64,000 nt of DNA from Baylisascaris procyonis (taxonomy: Eukaryota; Nematoda; Chromadorea; Rhabditida; Ascarididae): positions 1,736,001 through 1,800,000 of the forward strand of contig JAZARR010000230.1 of the NCBI GenBank assembly GCA_037389465.1. Direction: 5' to 3'. The translations under genes were made by a program, and so were the position numbers. Of this stretch, positions 26,546-37,010 are shown in pieces (the stretch's first letter is position 1; every line of letters begins with the position of its first letter). The notes under the pieces were generated by a model that worked only from the letters and a program-made list of their open reading frames with translations, had not been told where the DNA came from and ran no database searches.

Positions 26546-27775
26546 TATAATCAGGTGACACATTGTTCATTCATGTACGCGCCTTTTGCATTTAGCACTC
26601 TGGACATCTTGCTGTTTGTCTTTAAAGTTACAGAGAAGCTTCATCTCACGTCTATCGTAATATTACGTCGCTGTATCTCTAATCTTTGTGGACGGTGAAT
26701 TCTTGCGCAAAATTAGTGATCTTATAATACAGGAACGCAGAAGATGCTTGAAGCATTTCAATATTTTAAAAAAACAGGCTAGTAAATGTTGTAATATAAA
26801 GGTGAAAACGACACCTTTGCCTTTCTTTGTTGGGATCTTGAAAGCGGATTGATATTGTAATAAAACTCTCTTAGTAGTTTCTATACCAAAAGATCATAGA
26901 TAATAGAGCAAATATTTCCTCAAGAAATGCGAAATTGCATCTAAGTAGGTAAGCACGGTAGTTCCCTGATATCCTATTCGTTTGGCTATTTTTTTCTTAT
27001 CAGTAAAATTCTCTTCATATTAATATATCCTTCCTTGATTTGTTATTCTCTTATCATTATTGTTTCTCAAGTCATATCCTCTATGATATAAAATGCTTCA
27101 AAAAGAATTGATAAGTTTTTATCATTTCCGCTTGTTAACTCCTTAACAGTTGTAATACTTGAAGTGTCATGTCACACGAATTTTTCTAACATATTTGTAA
27201 TAGTGAAAACGGCTGTTTAACGATGTTTATAGTCAAAAACTATAAACGTCTTTCTATTGGAGTGACATTTGCTGAATTACACTTTAATCCCAACATATGA
27301 TTGATTTGCATGTTTGGAAGTTAATCTCTTCGCTTACTAACGTTCATTGCAATAACAACTCATTTATTGCGACGTTCGTTCATTTAGTGGTATATCGTTT
27401 GTTATCAGATACACTACGAATCCACTCGTAGTTGATGCTACTGAGTTCACGAACTAAGTCTAACTTTAGGTCCTGAGTGGATTTTTTTCTACTTGAACGG
27501 TTCAAGAACAAGAGTCAATATGTCGATACAATTTTATAAGGGAGAATTAAATTAATTTCAACTTGTATTTTTGACATCCAATATATGTGTCAAAGATTAA
27601 GCTTTCAATTAGAGAATTTTTTTCTATCATCACATTGGAAGGGGTGATTTTTTCATCTCATTTCTAAACTAACCGTCTTGAATATCACTTTCCTAGAGAG
27701 GCTGATATCCTCTTGCATTTGTTTATGCTCTATTTCGAAGTAATGGTGAAATTTTTTCTGATTGGTCACCTATAG

Positions 27776-27910
27776 TTATCTGTGACAATGTAAGATGATA
27801 CTGGCAACTGTGCTGATGTCCGCCATTATTTGCACTTTTTCCCGAATGACGACGGGCAAAGTTGATTGGCATTTGGGAATTGAAATTTCTCTTATTAGCA
27901 AATACCGTTG
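27776..27910 (-). CDS. Candidate terminal exon C of a minus-strand gene (unrecognised)
   Basis: After CACTCATTTCAG, a typical nematode acceptor, a phase 0 frame reads 44 codons to a TAA. It begins QRYLLIREISIPKCQSTLPV and ends in HCHR. Phase 0 fits the possible donor of the 28429-28567 candidate. Together with the two preceding segments it would make a C-terminal half of ~150 residues. No polyadenylation signal was identified in the ~100 bases downstream that were looked at. Confidence 0.15.
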   Translation of the reverse strand, partial: QRYLLIREISIPKCQSTLPVVIREKVQIMADISTVASIILHCHR

Positions 27911-28428
27911 CTGAAATGAGTGTGAAAAAATAACGCCTAGGAGAATATTGTCTATATTTATGCGGTAATATAACAACAACTTTATTGATTGCTAAAAAGT
28001 AAAGGAAATAAAGAAGTAATTAGAGAGAAATGCGAATGCAATAAACGCCTACTGAGCGGATAAAATAGTGCAAGTAAATAGTCTATGTCAGACGGGTGGA
28101 AATAATGATACCCTCTGAACTGCTTTCATTGGATGGACTATTTGCAATTCTTCGTTTGTAATACTTTTTTTTGATGAATAATTTAAGAGATGCAAGTTAG
28201 GTGTTTTTTTTCGTTTTTATTTATGATATAAGTGATGATGTTGTTTTAAACTAAGAATCGAACAGAAAGTTTTTTTTTTTTTTGCTTAGATAAGCTGAAT
28301 ATGCAAAAAAAATGATATGTGCAGTTATGTTGAACATAAACTTCAAAGGAAATTGACAAATTGCTATCATTGCTGCAATTTCTTTGTTTAATAGCGCTTT
28401 GTGTTATGTCTTTTGATATTCTTAGCAC

Positions 28429-28567
28429 ATCTATGAGATCTTCGTTACATTGCTTTTCAACTTCAACAAATATTCTACTAATTTCTTCACATATATCGAA
28501 TAAATCACTTTCTATAGGATATTCATAAAACGAGTACAAGGTGCTAATAAATTCGATTTGAATGCCA
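28429..28567 (-). CDS. Candidate exon B of a minus-strand gene (unrecognised)
   Basis: This candidate starts after a good nematode-type acceptor (GCCTTTTCAG). One base completes the codon left open by the 28879-29066 segment. The frame encodes GIQIEFISTLYSFYEYPIES followed by an acidic, helical-looking stretch (DLFDICEEISRIFVEVEKQC). A weak donor (GTGCTA) after the Asp codon at 28429 would give phase 0. The frame stays open to a stop at 28246, so the 3' boundary is uncertain. No family is recognised. Confidence 0.18.
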
Positions 28568-28878
28568 CTGAAAAGGCTCTTGATTCAACGAGATTTTTTT
28601 TTTTTGTTGATAGTTTGTGGAAATTTTAGCAATATTTAGATGCGAATGGGAAAAACGCATCAACTCTGAACATTTTAACATTTATTGACGTAAAACAGTA
28701 GGCAGCGGTAAAAACATTTGACTTTCTGCTTGTTTTTTTGGTTGTTTTGACTCTTCCACGCATTCATTTCTCTAAGGAAGACATAAGAGAGGGAAGGTGA
28801 AAGTAGGAGTCTGTGAAAACGGAAGAATATAAGGTAAAAGCCAACTGAACTAATATTCCACAGCCACTTTTCCCGTAC

Positions 28879-29066
28879 CTATTATAGTGACCTATTAATT
28901 CACATTCATGTCTAGTATATAGATATTCCAGAGTTGTTGGTTTCTTTGTTCGTCTACCCATTGCATAATTCATTTTGTGAATACTCGAGAAAAGCTTATC
29001 GTGAGCAGATGTTTTGAATGTTTGTATGCTGTCGATCAGACAATCCAACAAACTTGTCAGATAACT
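28879..29066 (-). CDS. Candidate exon A of a minus-strand gene (unrecognised)
   Basis: The segment opens after a CTAATCTAG acceptor-like site with AGT. It reads 62 codons, including FSSIHKMNYAMGRRTKKPTT and LEYLYTRHECELIGHY, and leaves in phase 2 at a donor reading AG/GTACGG. The next minus-strand candidate (28567 downward) enters in the matching phase after CCTTTTCAG, which would imply a 311-base intron. Amino-acid composition is balanced. AT-rich DNA yields open frames of this length by chance, so this stays a weak prediction. Confidence 0.18.
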
Positions 29067-29183
29067 CTAGATTAGGAAGATCGTCACTTCATATAGTTTA
29101 TGCTTATTGTCTCTCATACGTATCTCGCTAATCCCACGTTGATGATGTGATATAAGTATAGATGAATATGTGGGTATAGGTGA

Positions 29184-29184
<1 letters not shown>

Positions 29185-29229
<45 letters not shown>
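29185..29229. repeat. (TA)n microsatellite
   Basis: About 22 uninterrupted TA units, preceded by GGTATAGGTGAG. Confidence 0.96.
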
Positions 29230-29232
<3 letters not shown>

Positions 29233-29733
29233 AAGGTGCTATACGTTGTACATGTGGTATAGGCTCTACTCTACCAAGTGCTATGACTGAGGTGAAAGTT
29301 GTGCATCATACAAGTGATTTTTATATATCGTAAAGTGGAGAACGGAATTAAGATCAATTATTTCAATCTGTAGTACGTTACCCGAATTTTTGGAGATGGA
29401 GCTGATGAGTCGGAATGCTCGCGGAGCTGATTACACAAGATATGGATTTTGTAAGGTAATCAGGCGTTCTTGTGCAATCATGATGTTATCCATTCAGGTG
29501 TATATCGAATTCGTTTTTGAACTTAATATGGAGACTTGCTATTCTTCAAATGACTTGTTCTAGTTGTAGGCCTTTTCTTTGTGTTCGCAAATGATAATCA
29601 ATTAGCCGCAACGTCTGTGTTAGCACAATACATATTTGCCTCACAGCTGGAACATTCGCCATCGTTTTTATTCCTTTATTAACTACTTAGCTGTCAAATT
29701 TTTCAGAATCTTCGATGAACGCTTCATTCCATC

Positions 29734-29955
29734 TCAAGTTTTGCACTTGAGTGAATATTTTATTTTTTCTTTGTTTAGTGATTCACTAATTGGGTTTAAG
29801 CAACATTCGTTTGGATGAAATTTACAGGGAATCCCTTCTAGGACATATCTTTTCCTCATGTGTGTTGAGCAGATGTCGTCGGCAGTTGGTGGAGTGATAT
29901 CATTATTGTGTGTAACATTATCTAGCAATCGCATTGCGTGACAGCTAACGGACAT
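29734..29955 (-). CDS. Candidate cysteine-rich exon or ORF (unrecognised)
   Basis: This minus-strand frame starts MSVSCHAMRLLDNVTHNNDI. It contains TPPTADDICSTHMRKRYVLE and a Cys-rich end (IPCKFHPNECCLN, LKCK) before TGA. The open frame extends upstream of the ATG for about ten more codons, adding CKCD. Several cysteines in 80 residues could indicate a small extracellular domain, but no signal peptide or known spacing was recognised. A GTAAAT donor-like site lies inside. It sits in the same cluster as the other minus-strand candidates. Confidence 0.15.
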   Translation of the reverse strand: MSVSCHAMRLLDNVTHNNDITPPTADDICSTHMRKRYVLEGIPCKFHPNECCLNPISESLNKEKIKYSLKCKT

Positions 29956-30334
29956 CAGCGATGCTGTGTCACATTTGCAAGTACTATCTCATTTCACTAA
30001 CACTATCTTCTAATTTCCCTTTCCATATGTTCATTTTCTTTAAAAATTCTTGAAATCACTTGAATAAGTTGATGAATACTGAATCCTGAAGACTTAATGA
30101 AAACAACCGATTTGTTAAGACATGAAGGAAGATTTTCTGCTGAACTCTGTTGCTCGCCAAATCGTCAATTTATCCCACTCCTCCTCCCTCCCTCCTCTCG
30201 CTAGCCAGCAAATTAAAATAAGTAAATAAACAAATAAATGAAATCTTTCGGATGAGGTGATTTTCGAAGAGATTCTCTCAAACAAATTGTTCCCCGATTT
30301 CTTCATTGGAGTCTGTCCTCTTTTGCAGTATCGC

Positions 30335-30550
30335 TTAGAGAAAGAGGTCTACACGGCTAAGTTGATTCTTTCCCCCTTCATCCCTCAACAATTGCTTTAT
30401 GCTGCAGTCTCGCTTTTCCTTCTTCGATTGTCTGATCTCTCTTTCATGCTTCTTGGAAGAATCATAGAACCAAAGTGTATAGCATCGTAGGAGAAGTACT
30501 GTCCTAGCAGGAGGTTTTTTAGTGGTCACTACTTCAAGATTGTTATTCAC
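30335..30550 (-). CDS. Candidate basic ORF segment (unrecognised)
   Basis: A minus-strand frame with no ATG at its start encodes about 71 residues. It includes LEVVTTKKPPARTVLLLRCY and a Lys/Arg/Glu-rich stretch (SSKKHEREIRQSKKEKRDC) before TAA. An adjacent minus-strand frame (30115-30306) starts with ATG and has a hydrophobic core (FHLFVYLLILICWLA). Splice junctions to neighbours could not be defined. It could be a decayed coding segment or chance. Confidence 0.12.
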   Translation of the reverse strand: MNNNLEVVTTKKPPARTVLLLRCYTLWFYDSSKKHEREIRQSKKEKRDCSIKQLLRDEGGKNQLSRVDLFL

Positions 30551-30559
30551 AACAGCTAT

Positions 30560-31560
30560 GAACTTTGTATTGGGTTATGGCTCTGGAGAGTTGATATAGC
30601 GTCCGGCAGCTATTGCAGTGGAGTACTGTGCTCATTCCATCTGTTTCCATCTAATGCTGTAATATCGGCTTGTCGAAAAAGCGCAATAGCGATTCATGAA
30701 AACAGCATTTCGTATGACCTTTCCGCGGGCCGTTTCCAACCATCTTACAAGTACCTGCTCCAGGTATCTAGTCTTGATTCATTTAAGAAACGATTTAAAT
30801 TTGTCGTATAACCCCGTCATAAGATTTCAATTGTATCTTCTGGATCTCCAAATCGGCAGTGCTTTTTAAAGACTTCTTTCGCACGTCGTTTTAGGTTATA
30901 TTTTTTGATACTATAGCGGTTACTATACGGAAAGATTTTCCCAACTCATTGCGTATAATTCGAAGATCGTATCACCTGGAGACTTCAGGCAGAAGCTGTA
31001 TCTGTGCTTGTTTGCAGATTGCACGTTTTCGTTTCTAAACAGCATCGACTGTCAGAAACCTCGTAATTTGTCATTAGTCACTTCATGTCTGCAAGTTTGC
31101 ATTTTATTTCCGCCACGCCATTCACCACGTTGTGACGCACTACGTATTGACATCCCAGTGGGAAGGTCAACAAAAAGGTGTATATGCCCCCAAACGTTTG
31201 CGAACAGATAGCGAAGATGAACAAAACAAGACGAAATCCTTTTGAAAACAAAGCCTTTGTTGCTCTTCTTCGATGTCAAATGCGCTACTGCTCGTCCTCC
31301 GCCGGCTGCCATGTCACATCTGTGCCGATATGCCGCACTTCCCATTTACCGCCGACCTGTGTTGCACGCTACTTCAGATGATGACATCCCCTAAACCCCC
31401 GTGGTTATTTCTCACGTCTGCCAGTTACTCAATAATATCCCGTGTATTGTTGAGGTGGCTAGTGGGACAGCTTAGGTTTATTCATGATTCATCAAAGAAT
31501 CAAGTATTTCCTGCAACGGTTGTCCTGATTGTTTATCTCAAGTGACCATTGGTCACCTTT
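30560..31560. other. G+C-richer patch with open frames on both strands
   Basis: This ~1 kb patch is visibly richer in G+C than its flanks. It carries a 97-codon ATG-initiated minus-strand frame (31052-31345, starting MGSAAYRHRCDMAAGGGRAV) and plus-strand frames at 31008-31211, 31178-31381 and 31273-31545. None resembles a known family. The patch may be a diverged gene remnant, a regulatory region or an old insertion. A near-palindrome, GTGACCATTGGTCAC, lies at 31542-31556. Confidence 0.25.
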
Positions 31561-32175
31561 AAATTGTTTTCAACGACATCCATACTAAAAATGGAATCGT
31601 TTGATAGTGCGTGGTCTTTGAAAGGATCGTTTAGTTTTTCCAGAGTCCATCCAGCTCTTTTCATTCGCATTCTATCTTCTTTTTTTTTAAATAAGTAAAT
31701 CACCAGGTAAATTATCCTGTAATTTTTGATAATTTTCGCAGGAGTAAATCAACTTCAGCTACTTACATTTGTATATATTTATCGGATTAACTAGAATGGA
31801 ATGCAATGGTACTTATTTACAAAATAGGCATTAATTAGCATATATGCAACTGAAAAAATTACACACGTCCACATGAAACATTGGTAGCGCTAAAAATTAT
31901 ATGAGGGAAATGTAGTTAGTATCTCGTTTCGAAATGAGTTGCATTTCGAGTTAATTGTTCTATAGACAAAGGAAAAAAGGGAAAGAACGCTACCACCCGC
32001 AGGCTGTTTGATGAATATTTTATTAAAGTTTAAATTTGCAAATTAGTTGTCCCCCTTTTCTACAATTTTTTGTTTGTTGGCGAAAACATATCGAAAGTTC
32101 CCGAATGTTGTTAGTTACTCTTAAATCACTATAGACGATTTTTTTGGCGGAATTAGCAGTTCCTTCTCTCACTCT

Positions 32176-32187
32176 CCCCCCCCCCCC
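32176..32187. repeat. Poly-C run (12)
   Basis: Twelve C after a CT-rich stretch. Confidence 0.85.
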
Positions 32188-33119
32188 GATGCTACTTCAG
32201 TGAAATCGTATTGAACTAGCTTACCTTTATAAGTGATTCGTTATGGAAGAGCCGATAATTTATAGTCACATTATTACTAATTTTCATACTTCCTTACTTT
32301 TTTAAAAAGTAATTTTCATATTTCCGTACTGAAATACAAAAAAATAGAAAGAATGAAGTGAGATTGGATGTGAAAAAATCATTGGATTGAAAGGTTACGA
32401 AAATATTGCCTATCGAATTTCTTTAGGATGTTTTTCTATTATTTTTAAATATAATCCTATAATTTATTAATTAGACAACAATAATCGTAGGGAGTGAAAA
32501 TTTATGACTCATAACAAGATTTCTTTTTATGTAACTTATGCTAATATTTTTAAATGCATAAAAAAAAAATCCCCATGGCTATCTCGATTGTGAAGCAAAG
32601 AGCAATATGAGGATTAGATACGTAAATGAGTGGCGCCTTTATAAATAATTCTTCATAGAAATCAAATGAAAATTTCAGATTTTAGCATTGAATTCCCTTA
32701 ATTTTTTTTTTTTATTAGAGAGGAGAACATTTTTCATTAGTGTGCTTAGTAGATTATTTGCTGTTGAAAATTTTTTTTTTTCGAATGTAATTTTCTTTCA
32801 TTTTACGGAAGGAATTCATTTTGGGGTGGAAAAAGAATTGATCATTGTTTAGCAAATTTAATTCTGCGATGTTTTCTTTTTTTTTTTCGCGAACTTCTAC
32901 TTTGCGTTCCTTGCGAGAAATTGTTTTTTTTTTTTGTTTGTTTTGCAATTTGCCTTGTTGCAATTGCAATTTCATTTTCTTTTTTTTTTTTGCAGTATTA
33001 AAGAAATAGTTTCATCATGGAATTCTTTAAGAATATGATTGTGCGATGTGACTTCAAAAAAAATCACCTTTAGTATTTCCTCTAAATCGATGTGGTGTTG
33101 TTTTGTAAAAGGCATGCAC

Positions 33120-33410
33120 CGCCTAAGGGAAGGAGGAACGGCGGGGGAAGGGGGGGGGAATTGACGATGCTTGATAATTACTGGTAGCTTAAGGGAAAAA
33201 ATTGATGAGAGAAATTTGAAATAATAGAGAATTCCACTAAAGCTCTAACGTTTCTAATATGTCCTATCTTAATTACGTCAACTATTTCAACGATAAAATA
33301 GAATTGAGAAGGAATATTGATTTCTACTATCTATTTTAACTAGGTCATCTGATTACGTGGCAGATTTATGGGAAGTTGGGGAGGGGGGGAGGAGGGGGAA
33401 GGATGTTCGA
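33120..33410. other. Two purine (G-rich) tracts
   Basis: At 33126-33162 and 33372-33404 the plus strand is almost only G and A, with runs of five to nine G. Such tracts can form triplex or quadruplex structures in vitro, but no function is visible here. Confidence 0.5.
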
Positions 33411-34362
33411 TGTCTCAAATGAGGGGGTCTTTTTATCTTAACCCATGAGAGGAAATATTCCTATTCCAAAAATATTTTCTTAGTGGTTGAAACCAATCTA
33501 AGTAAGTATTGCAACAGGTGAATACCCACAGGTAGGTTTGCTAAACCCTCTAGACGAATAGAGTTAACAGCGACTAGCACTTTAATGGGACAATTTAGCG
33601 TTATGAACAACGATCCGTAAGCTATCAGTTAATAACGTTTTAATAGTGGCTCATTGCAATATGAAAGAACGTTCGCAGGAAAATGTTTATCTTTCCGTTT
33701 GATCCGGAAGACGCATCCATATTTATAAACTGCTGGACAATATTTGATCCGGATTTTGCACTATTTTACTTCTCGGTTGCTATCAAATTGCAACCTAATT
33801 AGCGTATATCTTGTTGCTGTATAGAATTATGGCACTGCACGATTTTAAATGATGTTTGCCTTGTTGTGCGGCTAATCCGGTTGTGTTTTATAGGTTTGCC
33901 TTCTGGCGAAATATCGCCATTCAAAGAACATTAACCTCATGTAGTACTGAATACATCATTGAATCGCAGTTGTGTCTATTATTGTTATATTTCCATCGTT
34001 GCTCTTCAAAAATACTTTATTAACTCTTCTCTTTCCCCCACTCAACAGATATTTGGTCTAGAAGTTATATGTCATATGAGTTTTGCATTGGAGATTCATG
34101 CTAGCTGCTTTGTTTAAAGTTTGCCTTCCATATTTTTATGGCTTTATTGCCCATATCATTATCACATAAGATATATATAGGCGTATTTAGTCATCTGTAA
34201 GAGAGCGTAATTTTTTGAAAAATTGTGTGAAATATTCCCACTCAGTGACTTGCCGTGTAAATCTGGTGAAAAGTAGACTGATTTGCATTAAGCATTGTCT
34301 TTTTTGATTTTTTCTTGTGGATTTGCGGAAAGGATATTATGACGAGACAGCGTTTCGCAAAT

Positions 34363-34374
34363 TTAAATAAATAA

Positions 34375-34410
<36 letters not shown>
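34363..34410. repeat. Compound (AAAT)n-(AT)n microsatellite
   Basis: Four AAAT units run directly into about 16 AT units, which suggests conversion or slippage between the two motifs. Confidence 0.93.
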
Positions 34411-34415
<5 letters not shown>

Positions 34416-34949
34416 TATTAATGTGTGTGTAGATATGTATTTGTGTCGGCACGTCTGACAGTTTCAATTCACAAATTGGCAATGAAATTTATTGAGTATA
34501 CTTTGGCCTATAGATGGTTTTCTATCACCATTTCCGCTTCCATTGATCACTTCAATCATGAATTATTGAAAATCAGAGATGTTATAAAACTTAAAGCAAG
34601 GTAAATTTCTTATGATACCCATCGACTATGGCCTATAAACGATTTTTTTTGCTAGCTTTATTTAGATCATATTCTTACACATTTTTTGCAATTGTTTACT
34701 GCATATCTGTTTGATTGTTCGATTGGTTTGACGGCCTGAAAAACAAAAGTGCATATCGCGCCAGTGCAATGGCGCATTTTTCCACTTCTTACTTCCGAGA
34801 GAACTTATAAAAATATTAAACTACCACAGGAAACGTTCTCGATGCTTTGGATCATATTACGACCTAAAAAGTTGAAAACATATTTTAGGTCTTAGATAGT
34901 TTCAGTGAAGAAAGTGACGATTCAGCTTATAGCAGTCATCTTGCAATGT

Positions 34950-35105
34950 AATATATCAGGTGCAGAATTGTAACTTGTATACTATGATGTTGAGTTGTAG
35001 TGCTGAGTTTTAGTGTGATAGCGGTACGAAGTGTGGCATAGTTGAATGCGAAATTGTAATCTGATGTTTTATAGCGCAGAGTTATAGTCTGCTATATAGT
35101 GCATT
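34950..35105. repeat. Degenerate short-unit repeat region
   Basis: Blocks of the form GAGTTGTAGTGCT / GAAATTGTAATCTGATG / GAGTTATAGTCTGCTAT recur with an irregular spacing of about 20-30 bases. Period and copy number cannot be fixed by eye. Confidence 0.35.
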
Positions 35106-36841
35106 TGTGAAGTCGTTATTCAACACGTCGAGATGCGTTCTTATTGCACAAAATTAGCAGAAAGAAATTTATTTCTTAGAATTAAATTATCCTTAAAGGA
35201 ATTAAAAAATAGAATATTCGTCATATAGCGATTACTCAAATGATGCATTTTAAGTTCTCCATTATATAACTCGTAGAAATGTTATAGAGTAAATTTGACA
35301 TCCATTTCAATAATAGATTCGAGTGAAATAAACTTAAGTAAATGCTCAACGTTTTGCATTGATTGAAGTCCATTCCAGTCCACCTTAATTCAGGTAATTA
35401 AAGTAGATGAGGTTAATTAGTCTAGGTGTGGTGCGCAATGTTTCATTTGTTGAGACTTACTGTTTAAATGTCTGTTGTTGAAATATAGAAGCATCCTCAG
35501 TTACTCAATTTGACGGTACAGTGAAATTGTTGAAGCATGTAAATGATGTGAAATTAATTTATATTAGTGCTTATTCGAACTGTACTCTGTAGGAATACAT
35601 CTAGAGGGTTTCTATACAGCTAATTACGACACCTTTAAGATTCCTCACTTAAAGCATCTCTTCAACTCATTTTTTGGTCTCTGTTTCCTCTTGACTTGAT
35701 TATTTAGCTCGTTCCTATTATTTCTATTATTCGGGAATTTTATGAGGAACGTATGGATTTAGCGGAACTTTTCAGGAGTTTACTAAGTTTTAATTGTTCC
35801 TAAGGATTTTGCAATTAATTTTAAGCTGTTATTTGGATATTGCTCCAACCGAGCTTTTCATTTTCAGGATTGATTAACTACTTCAGGATCTAAATTTTTT
35901 TTTGCATTAAAGAAATTTGCACACCTAGACTTTTTACACATTTCGATTGAAACGCATTTATTGCGTGCTGATGCACTTTTATGCAATGCCATTAACGAAT
36001 GCATCGGGAAGGAATCATCAGAGAATCGAAATGCTCACAAACATTGTAATTTTCAACGGTACCAATAGAAGAACAAAAGAAATTATAAGGTAGGCGCCAA
36101 ATGCATTTGACATCTGGGTTGGGTACGACTTCTGTTTAGCTAAGCTTCCATGCGATTCTGGTACACTTTCAGTAGTTAAGTCTAAGCAGTCGATTTCACT
36201 ACAGCACGTAGTCCACGCGCTAATGAAGTACAGTATACGAAGTAGTACGGTTATGGGATTTTATTTTTATTATGGTCAACGGGCGCACTTATAGGGACTA
36301 TCGTAAGACATTTATTAGAAGCCGACCGAAAATATTCGCATCCTACTAACCTCTCACCCTAATTACGATACCTTCATTGCTGTTGGGAAATATATAAATC
36401 ATCTTCGCTTATGAATCCTTTTTTCTTGGGTATTTGTCTCATCAATCAGTTCTGCTATCGACTTTACGGTCCTTTTTTAAAAAGTGACATACGTTCTCTC
36501 TTTTAAAGTTGGCAGATGCTCCTATTTTGAGGCTTTGAAGTATCCTTGCTCAATTTGCATTGTGTTATTTTTTTATCGTTTTGATTGCTGTTGAAATTCA
36601 TTGCCATCCACTGTGCTCTTTGAAGCAATCGTTCATTTTTGTACGTCACCATTTAGATTCGTATAATTTTAATATACGTTGCAACAAAATTTTCCCAGCG
36701 CTGGAATATTCCAGATGTTGGGAAAATTTGCAACAGAAATTTCAACTTTGCATTTTTTTAATACACCTTTTTCGCTTGCGCTAATATAATCATATTCTAG
36801 AAATGCTACATCCATAGGCTTGTATTTCCAGTTTTCCTTGT

Positions 36842-37010
36842 GATTCATCCCCGGTATGTGCGATTTGGAAGGTATATCTATGCGTAGATTGGTCTAGCAA
36901 GTTCTAGAGATACCACCTTCGTGCATACATATTTTATGCCTCCATGATGGATTCACCAGTTTCGAATTATCCGATTTGGAGGATATTTCTGTGCTTAAAC
37001 TGGTCTCTCA
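36842..37010. repeat. Diverged ~110 bp duplication
   Basis: CGATTTGGAAGGTATATCTA at 36861 recurs as CGATTTGGAGGATATTTCTG at 36972, each followed by a related ATTGGTCT/ACTGGTCT end. Upstream GATTCATCC / GATTCACC blocks also match. Confidence 0.6.

Larger units (their letters stand above)
20520..27700. other. Gene-poor stretch, no supported exon
   Basis: AT-rich sequence with a pyrimidine tract at 20835-20885, the palindrome at 21264, a (TA)n tract and one dispersed repeat. A G+C-richer patch at 24140-24780 is open on both strands (minus 24141-24395 and 24392-24748) without recognisable products. An ATG near 24513 opens a 32-codon plus-strand frame. Confidence 0.45.

Noticed and set aside
30700..31100. 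Segments reading SLDSFKKRF and SPGDFRQKLYLCLF, reminiscent of ends of retrotransposon reverse transcriptases
   Set aside because: The similarity is only a few residues, frames are interrupted, and no catalytic motifs (such as YADD) are present nearby.
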